Part shown: positions 1-6,796 of the stretch, piece by piece | How the letters are laid out: each line of letters opens with the position of its first letter | Position numbering within the stretch: the first letter of the stretch is position 1 | Assembly: GCA_023380955.1 (NCBI GenBank) | Contig: JAMCTB010000045.1 | Coordinates: 1-11,669, forward strand | DNA length: 11,669 bases | Direction of reading: 5' to 3' | From: Chloroflexota bacterium | Lineage (GTDB): Bacteria; Chloroflexota; UBA6077 | The notes under the pieces: generated by a model | The model's database searches: none | Told to the model about the DNA's origin: nothing | The model's input: only the letters and a program-made list of their open reading frames with translations | Program-made: the position numbers and the translations under genes

Positions 1-815
1 TTCGCCGCGCCGATCGCTTCGTGGTGGGCGCCGACGACCCTGCCGTTGCCGAGCGTGTGGCGGCACTTTACCGGCCTCTCGGCCGGCCCCTGGTCGTCAC
101 GAAGCTGCGCACCGCCGAGATGGCCAAGCACGCTTGCAACGCCTTCCTGGCCACGTCGATCAGCTTCATCAACGAGATCGCCAACCTGTGCAGCGAAGTG
201 GGGGCAGACGCGGTGCAGGTGGGCGAGGTCATGAAGCTGGATCGTCGCATCGGCAGATACGCCTTCCTCAGCCCGGGTCTGGGGTTTGCCGGAGGGACCC
301 TCGGCAGGGAGCTTCGCGCCCTGCAGAAGCTGGGGCGGAATCACGGCTGTGAGACGCCGATGATGGACGCGGTGGTGGCCGTCAACCAGGCCCGCGCTCG
401 CCTGGTGGGAGAGCGGCTGCAGAGGCTGCTCGGCCGGGTGGAGGGGCTGCAGGTGGGCGTTCTGGGGCTCACCTACAAGCCCGGGACCAGCACGCTCAGG
501 CGCTCCATCGCATTGGACATCATCCGCGACCTGGTCTCCCGGGGGACGTTGGTCAAGGCATTCGATCCGCTCGCCCGTTTGGACGAAGTGGCCGAACTGC
601 CCCCCTTTGAGGTTTGCCCGGATCCCTTTGCCGCCGCCGAGGGAAGCGATGCGGTGCTGCTGGTGACCGAGTGGGCCGGCACCCGCGAGCTGGACCTGCC
701 CCGCCTGCGGTCCGTGATGCGCCGGCCCGTGTTCATAGACACGCGGAACCTGTTCGATCCGGCCAGGATGGAGCAGATGGGGTTCGTTTACTCGGGCGTC
801 GGCCGCGGCGAGTGA
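1..815 (+). CDS. Nucleotide-sugar dehydrogenase (UDP-glucose/GDP-mannose dehydrogenase family), 5'-truncated by window edge
   Basis: This is the C-terminal ~270 residues of a UDP-glucose/GDP-mannose dehydrogenase-family protein. Its frame is open from base 3 and continues upstream of the window, so the GTG at 21 is internal. Visible parts are the end of the NAD-binding domain (VVGADDP), the central helix with the conserved Lys and Asn (EMAKHACNAFLA), RIG, and the C-terminal UDP-binding domain (GVLGLTYKPGT, VTEWAG, DTRNLFDP). Family members oxidise a nucleotide sugar at C6 to a uronate with two NAD+, through a catalytic Cys in GFGGSCFPKD. Here the aligned stretch reads GFAGGTLGRE, with Thr (codon 297-299) in the Cys position, so normal four-electron chemistry is doubtful. 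It may be a specialised or non-uronate-forming paralogue. It lies 48 bp before the SDR gene and is probably in the same operon. The family call is firm; the substrate is unknown. Confidence 0.85.
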   Translation, partial: RRADRFVVGADDPAVAERVAALYRPLGRPLVVTKLRTAEMAKHACNAFLATSISFINEIANLCSEVGADAVQVGEVMKLDRRIGRYAFLSPGLGFAGGTLGRELRALQKLGRNHGCETPMMDAVVAVNQARARLVGERLQRLLGRVEGLQVGVLGLTYKPGTSTLRRSIALDIIRDLVSRGTLVKAFDPLARLDEVAELPPFEVCPDPFAAAEGSDAVLLVTEWAGTRELDLPRLRSVMRRPVFIDTRNLFDPARMEQMGFVYSGVGRGE

Positions 816-863
816 GGCGCGATCCGGGCGCCGGGTGGAAGATGTAATTGGAAAGGAGGGGAC

Positions 864-1727
864 ATGGAGCTTAGAGACAGGGTGGCGATCGTGACGGGGG
901 CCGGCCGGGGTATCGGGGAAGCCACGGCGCTGGCGTTGGCGCAGGAAGGGGCGCGGGTGGTGCTGGCCGCACGCAGCCGCGACGAACTGGAGCGGGTTGC
1001 GGACAGGATCGAGGGCTCGGGGGGAACGGCTCGCGCCGTCTCGGCCGACGTTTCCCGGCGAGAGGACGTGGCCAGGATCGTCCAGACGGCTCTGGACGCC
1101 CACGGCCGGGTAGACATCCTGGTCAACGCCGCGGGGGTATACGGACCCATCGGCCGCCTGTGGGACGTGGATGCGGAGCAGTGGATGCGGGCCACGGAGA
1201 TCAACCTGTTTGGGACGCTGTTGTGCTGCCAGGCCGTGCTGCCCAACATGATCGAGCGTCGACAGGGCCGGATTGTGAACTTCTCCGGAGGGGGCGCCAC
1301 CTCTCCACTCCCTCGCTTCTCGGCCTACGGGGTTTCCAAGACCGCTATCGTTCGACTCACCGAAACGCTGGCCGAAGAGGTGAAGGAGTTCGGCATCCAG
1401 GTGAACGCCCTGGCTCCCGGCGCGGTGGATACCCGACTCCAGGACGATGTGCTGGCGGCCGGCGAGCGGGCGGGGGGGCTCTTCGCCCAGATCCGGAGAA
1501 TGAGAGAGACCGGCGAGGGGGGCGTGCCCCGGGAGTTGCCGGCGGAGTTGGTGGTCTTCCTGGCCTCGGACCGATCCATGGGGCTCACCGGGAAACTGGT
1601 TGCCGCCCCCCACGATGGCTGGCAGTCGTGGGACGCCGACCGCATCGCGGAACTGATGTCGGCCCCATGGCTCACGCTTCGCCGAATGGACACATTCAGC
1701 CTGCGACCGTTCCTGGGCAGACCGTGA
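864..1727 (+). CDS. Short-chain dehydrogenase/reductase (SDR family)
   Basis: This is a 287-residue classical SDR, an NAD(P)-dependent oxidoreductase. The cofactor motif TGAGRGIG is at residues 11-18 and NAAG follows beta-4. The catalytic Ser is near residue 141 (NFSGGG), with Tyr155 and Lys159 in SAYGVSK, then PGAVDT. The ATG is supported by a strong Shine-Dalgarno, AAAGGAGGGG, about 6 nt upstream. The C-terminus is about 40 residues longer than in a minimal FabG-type SDR. It has a distinctive tail (LTGKLVAAPHDGWQSW, later APWLTLRRMD) instead of the usual short ending. Its stop overlaps the next start as GTGA, implying translational coupling to the Gfo/Idh-type oxidoreductase. I infer that the pair acts on a sugar or nucleotide sugar of the polysaccharide pathway, for example ketone formation and reduction. 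The sequence does not identify the substrate. Confidence 0.85.
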   Translation: MELRDRVAIVTGAGRGIGEATALALAQEGARVVLAARSRDELERVADRIEGSGGTARAVSADVSRREDVARIVQTALDAHGRVDILVNAAGVYGPIGRLWDVDAEQWMRATEINLFGTLLCCQAVLPNMIERRQGRIVNFSGGGATSPLPRFSAYGVSKTAIVRLTETLAEEVKEFGIQVNALAPGAVDTRLQDDVLAAGERAGGLFAQIRRMRETGEGGVPRELPAELVVFLASDRSMGLTGKLVAAPHDGWQSWDADRIAELMSAPWLTLRRMDTFSLRPFLGRP

Positions 1728-2815
1728 GGGAGCCAACGCGGTCCGCGCTTCGCACCGCTCACTCGTCCGGGGTGCGGTCCGGATCCCCGCGGGTTGCCGT
1801 AATCGGCTGCGGCCTGATCGGCCGGCGGCGGGCAGGGGTGGTGCGGCGTTCTGGTCCCGGTGATCTGGTCATCGTGGCCGACGTGGATGGGTCTTGTGCA
1901 GAGGCGGTGGCTGGCGAGATGGGCTGTCTGGCCACTACCGACTGGGAGGCGGCCGTGGCCAGGGGCGACGTGGACGTGGTGATCGTCTCCACGACGAACA
2001 ACTGGCTCGCGCCCGTGTCGGTGGCGGCGCTGAGTGCGGGCAAGCATGTGCTGGTGGAGAAGCCGATGGCCCGCACCGTGGCCGAGGCCCTGGCCGTGCT
2101 GGAAGCGGCGCGCGTCTCCAACTCGGCCGAGCGCCCGGTGGTATGCGTAGGCTTCAACCATCGCTTCCATCCAGCGCTGCGGAGGGCGCACTCCCTCGCG
2201 CGTGAGGGGGCGATCGGCGAGTTGCTGTACATTCGGTGCAGGTACGGGCACGGGGGCCGGCCGGGCTACGAGCGGGAATGGCGCATGGACCCGGAGGTTG
2301 GAGGGGGCGGGGAACTGCTGGACCAGGGAATCCACGTGGTAGATCTGTTCCGGTGGTTCCTGGGCGATTTCGCCGTCGCCTTCGGCTTCGTCCAGAGCTA
2401 CGTCTGGCGGCGTGATGGCGAGGCGCAGCCGGTCGAAGACAACGGCTTTGCCCTGTTTCGCACCTCGGCGGGCCAGGTGGCCACTCTACACGCTAGCTGC
2501 ACCCAGTGGAAGAATCTCTTCTCCTTTGACGTCACCGGGACCGAGGGTTATCTGGCGGTGGAGGGATTGGGTGGGAGCTACGGGCCGGAACGGTTGAGGG
2601 TCGGCCGGCGCCGAAGGGAGGGGGGGCCGCCTGAAGAAGATGGATTGGAGTATCCGGAGGGCGACGTTTCGTGGGAGGCCGAGTGGCGGGAGTTCGTATC
2701 TGCCCTGCGAGAGGGGCGCCAGCCGTTGGCCGGTGCCAACGAGGGATTGCAGGCCGTGAGGATGGTCTACGCCGTCTACGGATCGGCCCGAACGGGGGAG
2801 GCGATCAGGCTGTGA
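1724..2815 (+). CDS. Gfo/Idh/MocA-family oxidoreductase
   Basis: This is a 363-residue NAD(P)-dependent sugar oxidoreductase. After a ~25-residue leader comes the Rossmann motif VAVIGCGLIG. The family signature VEKP follows (Glu112, Lys113, Pro114). The C-terminal domain carries GGGELLDQGIHVVD, where Asp200 and His204 correspond to the conserved active-site D-x3-H. GTG 1724 is chosen because it overlaps the SDR stop (GTGA); GTG 1772 is the alternative and would remove 16 residues of poorly conserved leader. The stop likewise overlaps the next gene's GTG. Relatives oxidise or reduce secondary hydroxyls of sugars, inositols and nucleotide sugars. Position between an SDR and a GDP-heptose-type cluster points to a sugar-tailoring step, which is inferred. 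A longer open frame exists upstream but lies inside the SDR gene and is spurious. Confidence 0.87.
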   Translation: MREPTRSALRTAHSSGVRSGSPRVAVIGCGLIGRRRAGVVRRSGPGDLVIVADVDGSCAEAVAGEMGCLATTDWEAAVARGDVDVVIVSTTNNWLAPVSVAALSAGKHVLVEKPMARTVAEALAVLEAARVSNSAERPVVCVGFNHRFHPALRRAHSLAREGAIGELLYIRCRYGHGGRPGYEREWRMDPEVGGGGELLDQGIHVVDLFRWFLGDFAVAFGFVQSYVWRRDGEAQPVEDNGFALFRTSAGQVATLHASCTQWKNLFSFDVTGTEGYLAVEGLGGSYGPERLRVGRRRREGGPPEEDGLEYPEGDVSWEAEWREFVSALREGRQPLAGANEGLQAVRMVYAVYGSARTGEAIRL

Positions 2816-3570
2816 GCGCGGGAGGTCGGATCTCCAGCACCTCCGGGTTGCCGAGGAAGGCAATGATTCTCGCTGCCGGCCTCGGCACTCGACTCGGCCA
2901 GTTGGGCGAAAGCGCGCCCAAGTGCATGATGCCCGTGGCGGGCCGGCCGCTGCTGGAGCACACCGTGGCGTGGCTGCGACGGTATGGGGTCGACGATCTC
3001 GTCATTAACCTGCACCATCTACCCGGGGTGGTCGTGAGTCACTTTGGTGACGGGAGCAGGTGGGGGGTCAGGATCACCTACTCGTTGGAGCCACGGCTGC
3101 TAGGAACCGCCGGGGGCGTCAGGAGGGTGGCGCGGCTCTTCGACGGCCCTTTCTTCGTCTGGTATGGGGACAACCTCAGCCGCTGCCGCCTCGACCGCCT
3201 GCACGCCCTTCATCAGGCCAGGGGCGGACAGGGGACCATAGCCTTGCACTACCGGGAAAATCCCACCGCCTGCGGCATCGTCGGCTTGGATGAGAGGGAT
3301 CGCATCACCCGCTTCGTGGAAAAGCCGAGGCGGGAGGAGCTGTTCTCCCACTGGGCGAGCGCCGGCATCTTCATCCTGGAGCCGGTGGTGCTGGAGGCAA
3401 TCCCCCCCGACGGCGCTCCCGACTTCGGGCGACACCTGTTTCCGGCCCTGCTAGCCCAGGGCGCGGCGATCTACGGCTATGCAATGTCGGAAAGCGAGGG
3501 GCTCTGGTGGGTCGACACTCCCGAGGACCTGCGCCGGACTCAGGAGGCGATGGCGCCAGGGAGCTCCTGA
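2812..3570 (+). CDS. hddC: Sugar-phosphate nucleotidyltransferase, probable HddC-type (heptose-1-phosphate guanylyltransferase)
   Basis: This is a 252-residue GT-A-fold nucleotidyltransferase. The nucleotide-binding signature GLGTRL is followed by APK (Lys37). The metal-binding Asp is in WYGDN (Asp120), followed by FVEKP (Glu170, Lys171) and SAGIFIL. It would join a sugar 1-phosphate to an NTP, releasing pyrophosphate. In this cluster the likely substrate is D-glycero-alpha-D-manno-heptose 1-phosphate with GTP, as in HddC; motifs alone would also fit a mannose-1-phosphate guanylyltransferase. GTG 2812 is chosen because it overlaps the preceding stop (GTGA) and so couples translation. ATG 2863 is a real alternative: it is preceded by GAGGAAGG and begins directly at MILAAGLGTRL, which is where family members usually start. 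Family confidence is high. Substrate confidence is moderate and rests on the neighbours. Confidence 0.8.
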   Translation: MSAGGRISSTSGLPRKAMILAAGLGTRLGQLGESAPKCMMPVAGRPLLEHTVAWLRRYGVDDLVINLHHLPGVVVSHFGDGSRWGVRITYSLEPRLLGTAGGVRRVARLFDGPFFVWYGDNLSRCRLDRLHALHQARGGQGTIALHYRENPTACGIVGLDERDRITRFVEKPRREELFSHWASAGIFILEPVVLEAIPPDGAPDFGRHLFPALLAQGAAIYGYAMSESEGLWWVDTPEDLRRTQEAMAPGSS

Positions 3571-3706
3571 TCATCCTGTCCATCCTGTTCGTCCCGGCGG
3601 CGGGGTACAAGCGTGACGCTGCGCTCGCTCGCGTCACCTGCCCTACGCCGCGGAATTGCGGAACGGCGCGCTTGGCCGTGGGCGGAGAGAAAGGGGGGAT
3701 GGAAGA
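3571..3706 (+). repeat. Intergenic spacer with CATCCTGT direct repeat and an inverted repeat
   Basis: This 136-bp gap is the longest inside the polysaccharide operon. It has CATCCTGT twice (3572-3579 and 3581-3588). It also has a perfect 7-bp inverted repeat, GTGACGC (3613-3619) with GCGTCAC (3631-3637), around an 11-nt loop. No T-tract follows, so it is not a convincing intrinsic terminator. It resembles dispersed intergenic repeats of large GC-rich genomes or could be an RNA processing element. The last bases carry the ribosome binding site of the kinase gene. Confidence 0.4.
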
Positions 3707-4696
3707 TTGATCCTGGCCCGCGCACCCTTTCGTATCTCCCTGGGCGGTGGAGGGACCGACCTGCCGTCCTACTACTCCCAGCACGGCGGGTTCGTCGTCA
3801 GCGCCGCCATCAACAAGTACATTTACATCTACGTCAATCGCCCCGCGGCCGACGACTTCATCCGGGTGAAGTACTCCCGCTACGAGCAGGTGAAATCGGC
3901 CGACGAGGTTCAGCATGACCTGGTGCGCCCGATGCTGAAGCTGCTGGAGGTCGACGGGAGCCTGGAGATCGTCTCCATGGCCGATGTGCCCGAGGGCACC
4001 GGCCTGGGCTCTTCCGGAACCTACCTGGTCGCCCTGCTTACCGCTATGCACGAGTTGAAGCGGAAGAAGGTGCCGACCCAGGCCGTGGCGGAGCAGGCCT
4101 GCCACATCGAGATGGACTTGGCGGGCCATCCGGTGGGGAAGCACGACCACTACCTGGCGGCCTTCGGGGGAATCACCTGCCTCGACATCGCCCGGGACGG
4201 TCGGATTGAAGTGACACCGCTGAACGTTTCGATCGACACAGTGGAGCAGCTCCGGAGCGAAGTCTTGCTCTTCTACACCGGCATCTTGCGATCGAGTAGG
4301 GACATCCTGGAGCAGCAGAGGCAGGACACCACGGATGGAGATTCGGCGGTGATGGAGAGCCTGCACCGGACCAAGGAGTTGGGTTACCGCATCAAGGAGG
4401 CGCTGGAGGAAGGAGACGTTAGCCGCTTCGGTCTCCTGCTGGCCGAACACTGGGAGAACAAGAAGCGCCGCTCCGGCAAGATCAGCGACTCCCGGATCGA
4501 CCGGTGGTACGACATAGCCCGGGAGAACGGGGCTCTGGGAGGCAAGATCATGGGGGCCGGAGGGGGTGGTTTCCTTATGTTCCACTGTCCCAACGGGCGC
4601 AAGGCCTACCTGCGGTCGGCCCTGGCCTCGGCAGGGCTGAGAGAGATGCCCTACGACTTCGATTGGGAAGGCGCCAAGGTACTGGTCAACTTCTGA
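3707..4696 (+). CDS. hddA: GHMP-family sugar kinase, probable D-glycero-alpha-D-manno-heptose 7-phosphate kinase
   Basis: This is a 329-residue GHMP kinase. The N-terminus runs straight into APFRISLGGGGTDLPSYY, typical of HddA-type heptose-phosphate kinases. The ATP loop PEGTGLGSSGTY is at residues 95-106. The C-terminal GHMP motif GKIMGAGGGGF is at 279-289. The predicted reaction phosphorylates D-glycero-D-manno-heptose 7-phosphate at O1 in the cytoplasm. TTG 3707 is chosen because it gives the usual family start (MILARAPFRIS) and has AGGGGGG eight bases upstream. The upstream ATG at 3656 would add 17 residues (MRNGALGRGRR...) from the spacer, which look non-coding. The gene sits 9 bp before the GmhA-like isomerase and near the phosphatase and nucleotidyltransferase. 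That set supports a heptose substrate over, for example, fucose or galactose. Confidence 0.85.
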   Translation: MILARAPFRISLGGGGTDLPSYYSQHGGFVVSAAINKYIYIYVNRPAADDFIRVKYSRYEQVKSADEVQHDLVRPMLKLLEVDGSLEIVSMADVPEGTGLGSSGTYLVALLTAMHELKRKKVPTQAVAEQACHIEMDLAGHPVGKHDHYLAAFGGITCLDIARDGRIEVTPLNVSIDTVEQLRSEVLLFYTGILRSSRDILEQQRQDTTDGDSAVMESLHRTKELGYRIKEALEEGDVSRFGLLLAEHWENKKRRSGKISDSRIDRWYDIARENGALGGKIMGAGGGGFLMFHCPNGRKAYLRSALASAGLREMPYDFDWEGAKVLVNF

Positions 4697-4705
4697 GGCG
4701 GACGG

Positions 4706-5302
4706 ATGTCATACAGCAAGGCATATCTCGGAGATGCTGTTCGCATACTGAACGGCCTGGACGTGGAGACTATCGACCGCATGGTCGATCTGCTGGTTGC
4801 CCTGCGGGACAACGGCGGCCGGCTGTTCTTCCTGGGCGTGGGTGGAGGAGCTGCTCACGCTTCGCACGCAGTGACGGATTTCCGCAAGATCGGCGGGATC
4901 GAGGCGTACACCCCAACGGACAACGTATCCGAGTTGACGGCCAGGGCCAACGACGAGGGCTGGGAGACCGTCTTCGTGAACTGGCTGAAGGGGAGCAGAC
5001 TCTCCGCAAGGGACATGGTCTTTGTCTTCTCCGTCGGCGGGGGCAGTTTGGAGCACAACATCAGCCCCAATCTGGTGAGGGCGCTGGAGTATGCGCGCGA
5101 AGTGGGAGCGACTATTTGCGGAGTGGTGGGGCGCGACGGCGGCTACACCGCAACGGTGGCCGAGGCGTGCATGATCGTGCCGACCGTCAACCCCGCGACT
5201 GTGACCCCCCACACCGAGTCCTTTCAGGCGCTAATCTGGCACCTCCTGGTTTCACATCCTGCTCTGAAACGGTCGTCCATGAAATGGGAGTCGGTGCATT
5301 GA
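4706..5302 (+). CDS. gmhA: SIS-domain isomerase, probable sedoheptulose-7-phosphate isomerase (divergent GmhA)
   Basis: This is a 198-residue SIS-domain protein of GmhA length. The phosphosugar-binding fold shows GVGGGAAHASH (residues 44-54), TDNVSELTARANDEGWE, FSVGGGS (108-114) as the phosphate loop, and VGRDGG. GmhA converts D-sedoheptulose 7-phosphate to D-glycero-D-manno-heptose 7-phosphate, the entry step of heptose synthesis. Comparison by eye with E. coli GmhA shows divergence. The HFAEELTG region reads HAVTDFRKIG, with Asp58 in the place of Glu65. The C-terminal helix has H169-T-E171 where E. coli has E-x-H with catalytic His180. A few residues (LEHNISPN) are inserted after the phosphate loop. 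It therefore belongs to a GmhA-like subfamily, and activity on S7P is inferred from neighbours. Its stop region overlaps the HAD start. Confidence 0.8.
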   Translation: MSYSKAYLGDAVRILNGLDVETIDRMVDLLVALRDNGGRLFFLGVGGGAAHASHAVTDFRKIGGIEAYTPTDNVSELTARANDEGWETVFVNWLKGSRLSARDMVFVFSVGGGSLEHNISPNLVRALEYAREVGATICGVVGRDGGYTATVAEACMIVPTVNPATVTPHTESFQALIWHLLVSHPALKRSSMKWESVH

Positions 5303-5928
5303 TCTGTCCGGCTGAGCCCCGGGACGCCACGGGCGATACGGCTGGCGCCGGCCGTCGGGCCGTCTTCCTGGATCGTGACGGTGTCCTCAACGAGATGGTC
5401 TACGACACTCGCTTCGGGCTGTTGGACTCACCGCTGAACCCCGAACAGTTTCGGCTCCTGCCAGGGGCGGCGGAGGCCGTCCGAACCATCAACGAGATGG
5501 GATTCCTGGCGCTGGTGGTCTCCAACCAGCCGGGCGTCGCCAAGGGCAAGTTCGCGCCAGAGGTTCTTGAGGCTATCACCGGAGAAATGCACCGCCAGTT
5601 GGAGAAGGGCGGCGCCAGACTGGACGCCGTCTACTACTGCCTGCATCATCCTGAGGCCAGCCTGGTCGAGTACAGGGAGGTCTGTGACTGCCGCAAGCCA
5701 AATCCCGGCCTCCTCAAGCACGCAGCACTGAAGTTGGGCATCGATCTGGGGTCATCTTACATGGTGGGTGATGGGCTCACCGACGTGCTGGCGGGCAAGG
5801 CGGTGGGATGCACTACGCTCTTCCTCGGCCGGCACAAGTGCGACATCTGCCGGCTGATGGAGGAGATGGATGCCGTTCCTGATGGGATAGCGACAGATCT
5901 CCTTGGAGCAGTGAGGCTGGTTCAGTAG
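5284..5928 (+). CDS. gmhB: HAD-family phosphatase, probable D-glycero-D-manno-heptose 1,7-bisphosphate 7-phosphatase
   Basis: This is a 214-residue histidinol-phosphatase/GmhB-type HAD enzyme. The nucleophile motif FLDRDGVLNE contains Asp30 and Asp32. SNQPG is motif II. The zinc loop has Cys119-x-His121-His122 and Cys134-x-Cys136, followed by RKPNPG (Lys138). Motif IV is VGDGLTDV. The zinc loop is diagnostic of the GmhB/HisB-N group. The predicted reaction removes the C7 phosphate from heptose 1,7-bisphosphate. The start is uncertain: ATG 5284 overlaps the isomerase gene by 19 bp and lacks a clear ribosome site. TTG 5299, with GGGAG about 8 nt upstream, overlaps only the isomerase stop. The first ~24 residues are not conserved either way. 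An extra C-x2-C (Cys186, Cys189, in HKCDICR) after motif IV is not part of the standard zinc loop. Confidence 0.86.
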   Translation: MGVGALICPAEPRDATGDTAGAGRRAVFLDRDGVLNEMVYDTRFGLLDSPLNPEQFRLLPGAAEAVRTINEMGFLALVVSNQPGVAKGKFAPEVLEAITGEMHRQLEKGGARLDAVYYCLHHPEASLVEYREVCDCRKPNPGLLKHAALKLGIDLGSSYMVGDGLTDVLAGKAVGCTTLFLGRHKCDICRLMEEMDAVPDGIATDLLGAVRLVQ

Positions 5929-5955
5929 GGCCCACGAGAAGGGAGTCAAGCTGCA

Positions 5956-6744
5956 ATGCCAATCTTCCTCGACACAGGCAACCTGGCGGACATCGAACGG
6001 TTCCACAGGATGGGCATCCTCCGAGGGGTGACTACAAACCCGACCATCCTGCTGAAGGAGGGGGTTACCGGAGGCCTGCGCGGCATCGAGGCGAGATCTA
6101 AGGAGATCGCCCGGCTCATCGCACCCCTGCCGCTGTCCGTGGAGGTTACGACTGACGATCCTCAGCAGATGATGCACCAAGCCCTCACCTTCGCGGGATG
6201 GGCCGACAACATCGTGGTCAAGATCACCATCCATGGGCCCAACGGAGAGCCGGGCAACCTGGAGGTGGTCCACAAGCTGGAATGCCTCCACAAGGTCCGC
6301 GTGAACGTGACGGCCATGATGAGCGCGCAGCAGTGTTTCCTCGCTGCACTGGCTGGAGCGACCTACGTATCCATTTTCGGCGGCCGCGTCAACAACATGG
6401 GGTACAACGTCTGCGGGGAGATAACCAAGCTGCGGAAGCTGCTGGACCGGTTCATCCTGGGGGCTAGCATCATCGTGGGCTCCACTCGCGAAGTGCTGAA
6501 CGTGGTCGAGTGGCTGGAAGCCGGCGCTCACATCGTCACGGTGGTCCCCGCCCTGTTGGAGGGCATGCTGGTGCATCCCTTCAGCAAGGAAACCGTGCAG
6601 ATGTTCCTGCGGGACGCGGCGAAAGCCGAGGCCGTGCTGGCCAAGACCGAGGTGGCGGTGGCGTTGACGGCTGCGCTGGAGTCCGTGCGGGTCGCGCCTC
6701 CGGCCGAATTGGGAGAGCCCGGCAACTCCTTGGGGCACCGGTAA
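5956..6744 (+). CDS. Transaldolase-family protein (TalC/fructose-6-phosphate aldolase-like)
   Basis: This 262-residue protein of the small-transaldolase/FSA family is a class I aldolase TIM barrel. It starts with FLDTGN (Asp6), followed by GVTTNPT (residues 24-30). The Schiff-base Lys is predicted at Lys89 in NIVVKIT. Later comes VNVTAMMSAQQ, then ATYVSIFGGRVNNMG. Small members are usually about 215-220 residues, so this one is longer, mainly through a C-terminal extension. ATG 5956 is preceded by AAGGGAG about 10 nt upstream. True transaldolases transfer dihydroxyacetone units and can make sedoheptulose 7-phosphate, the GmhA substrate. Its place after gmhA and gmhB suggests a dedicated precursor supply. 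An aldolase acting on another sugar phosphate is equally consistent with the motifs. Confidence 0.82.
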   Translation: MPIFLDTGNLADIERFHRMGILRGVTTNPTILLKEGVTGGLRGIEARSKEIARLIAPLPLSVEVTTDDPQQMMHQALTFAGWADNIVVKITIHGPNGEPGNLEVVHKLECLHKVRVNVTAMMSAQQCFLAALAGATYVSIFGGRVNNMGYNVCGEITKLRKLLDRFILGASIIVGSTREVLNVVEWLEAGAHIVTVVPALLEGMLVHPFSKETVQMFLRDAAKAEAVLAKTEVAVALTAALESVRVAPPAELGEPGNSLGHR

Positions 6745-6796
6745 GCGACCCAAGCCCAAGACATCACGACTGAGTCTAGCGCAAGGGGGCCCGGGG

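Noticed and set aside
1325..2335. 336-residue minus-strand open frame
   Set aside because: His/Arg/Pro-rich shadow of the SDR and Gfo/Idh genes.
3613..3637. Inverted repeat as a transcription terminator between the nucleotidyltransferase and kinase genes
   Set aside because: No T-tract follows and the downstream genes complete the same pathway, so termination here is unlikely.
3371..4585. 404-residue open frame on the minus strand opposite the kinase and nucleotidyltransferase genes
   Set aside because: Low-complexity translation typical of the antisense of GC-rich genes; the plus-strand genes have clear family motifs throughout.
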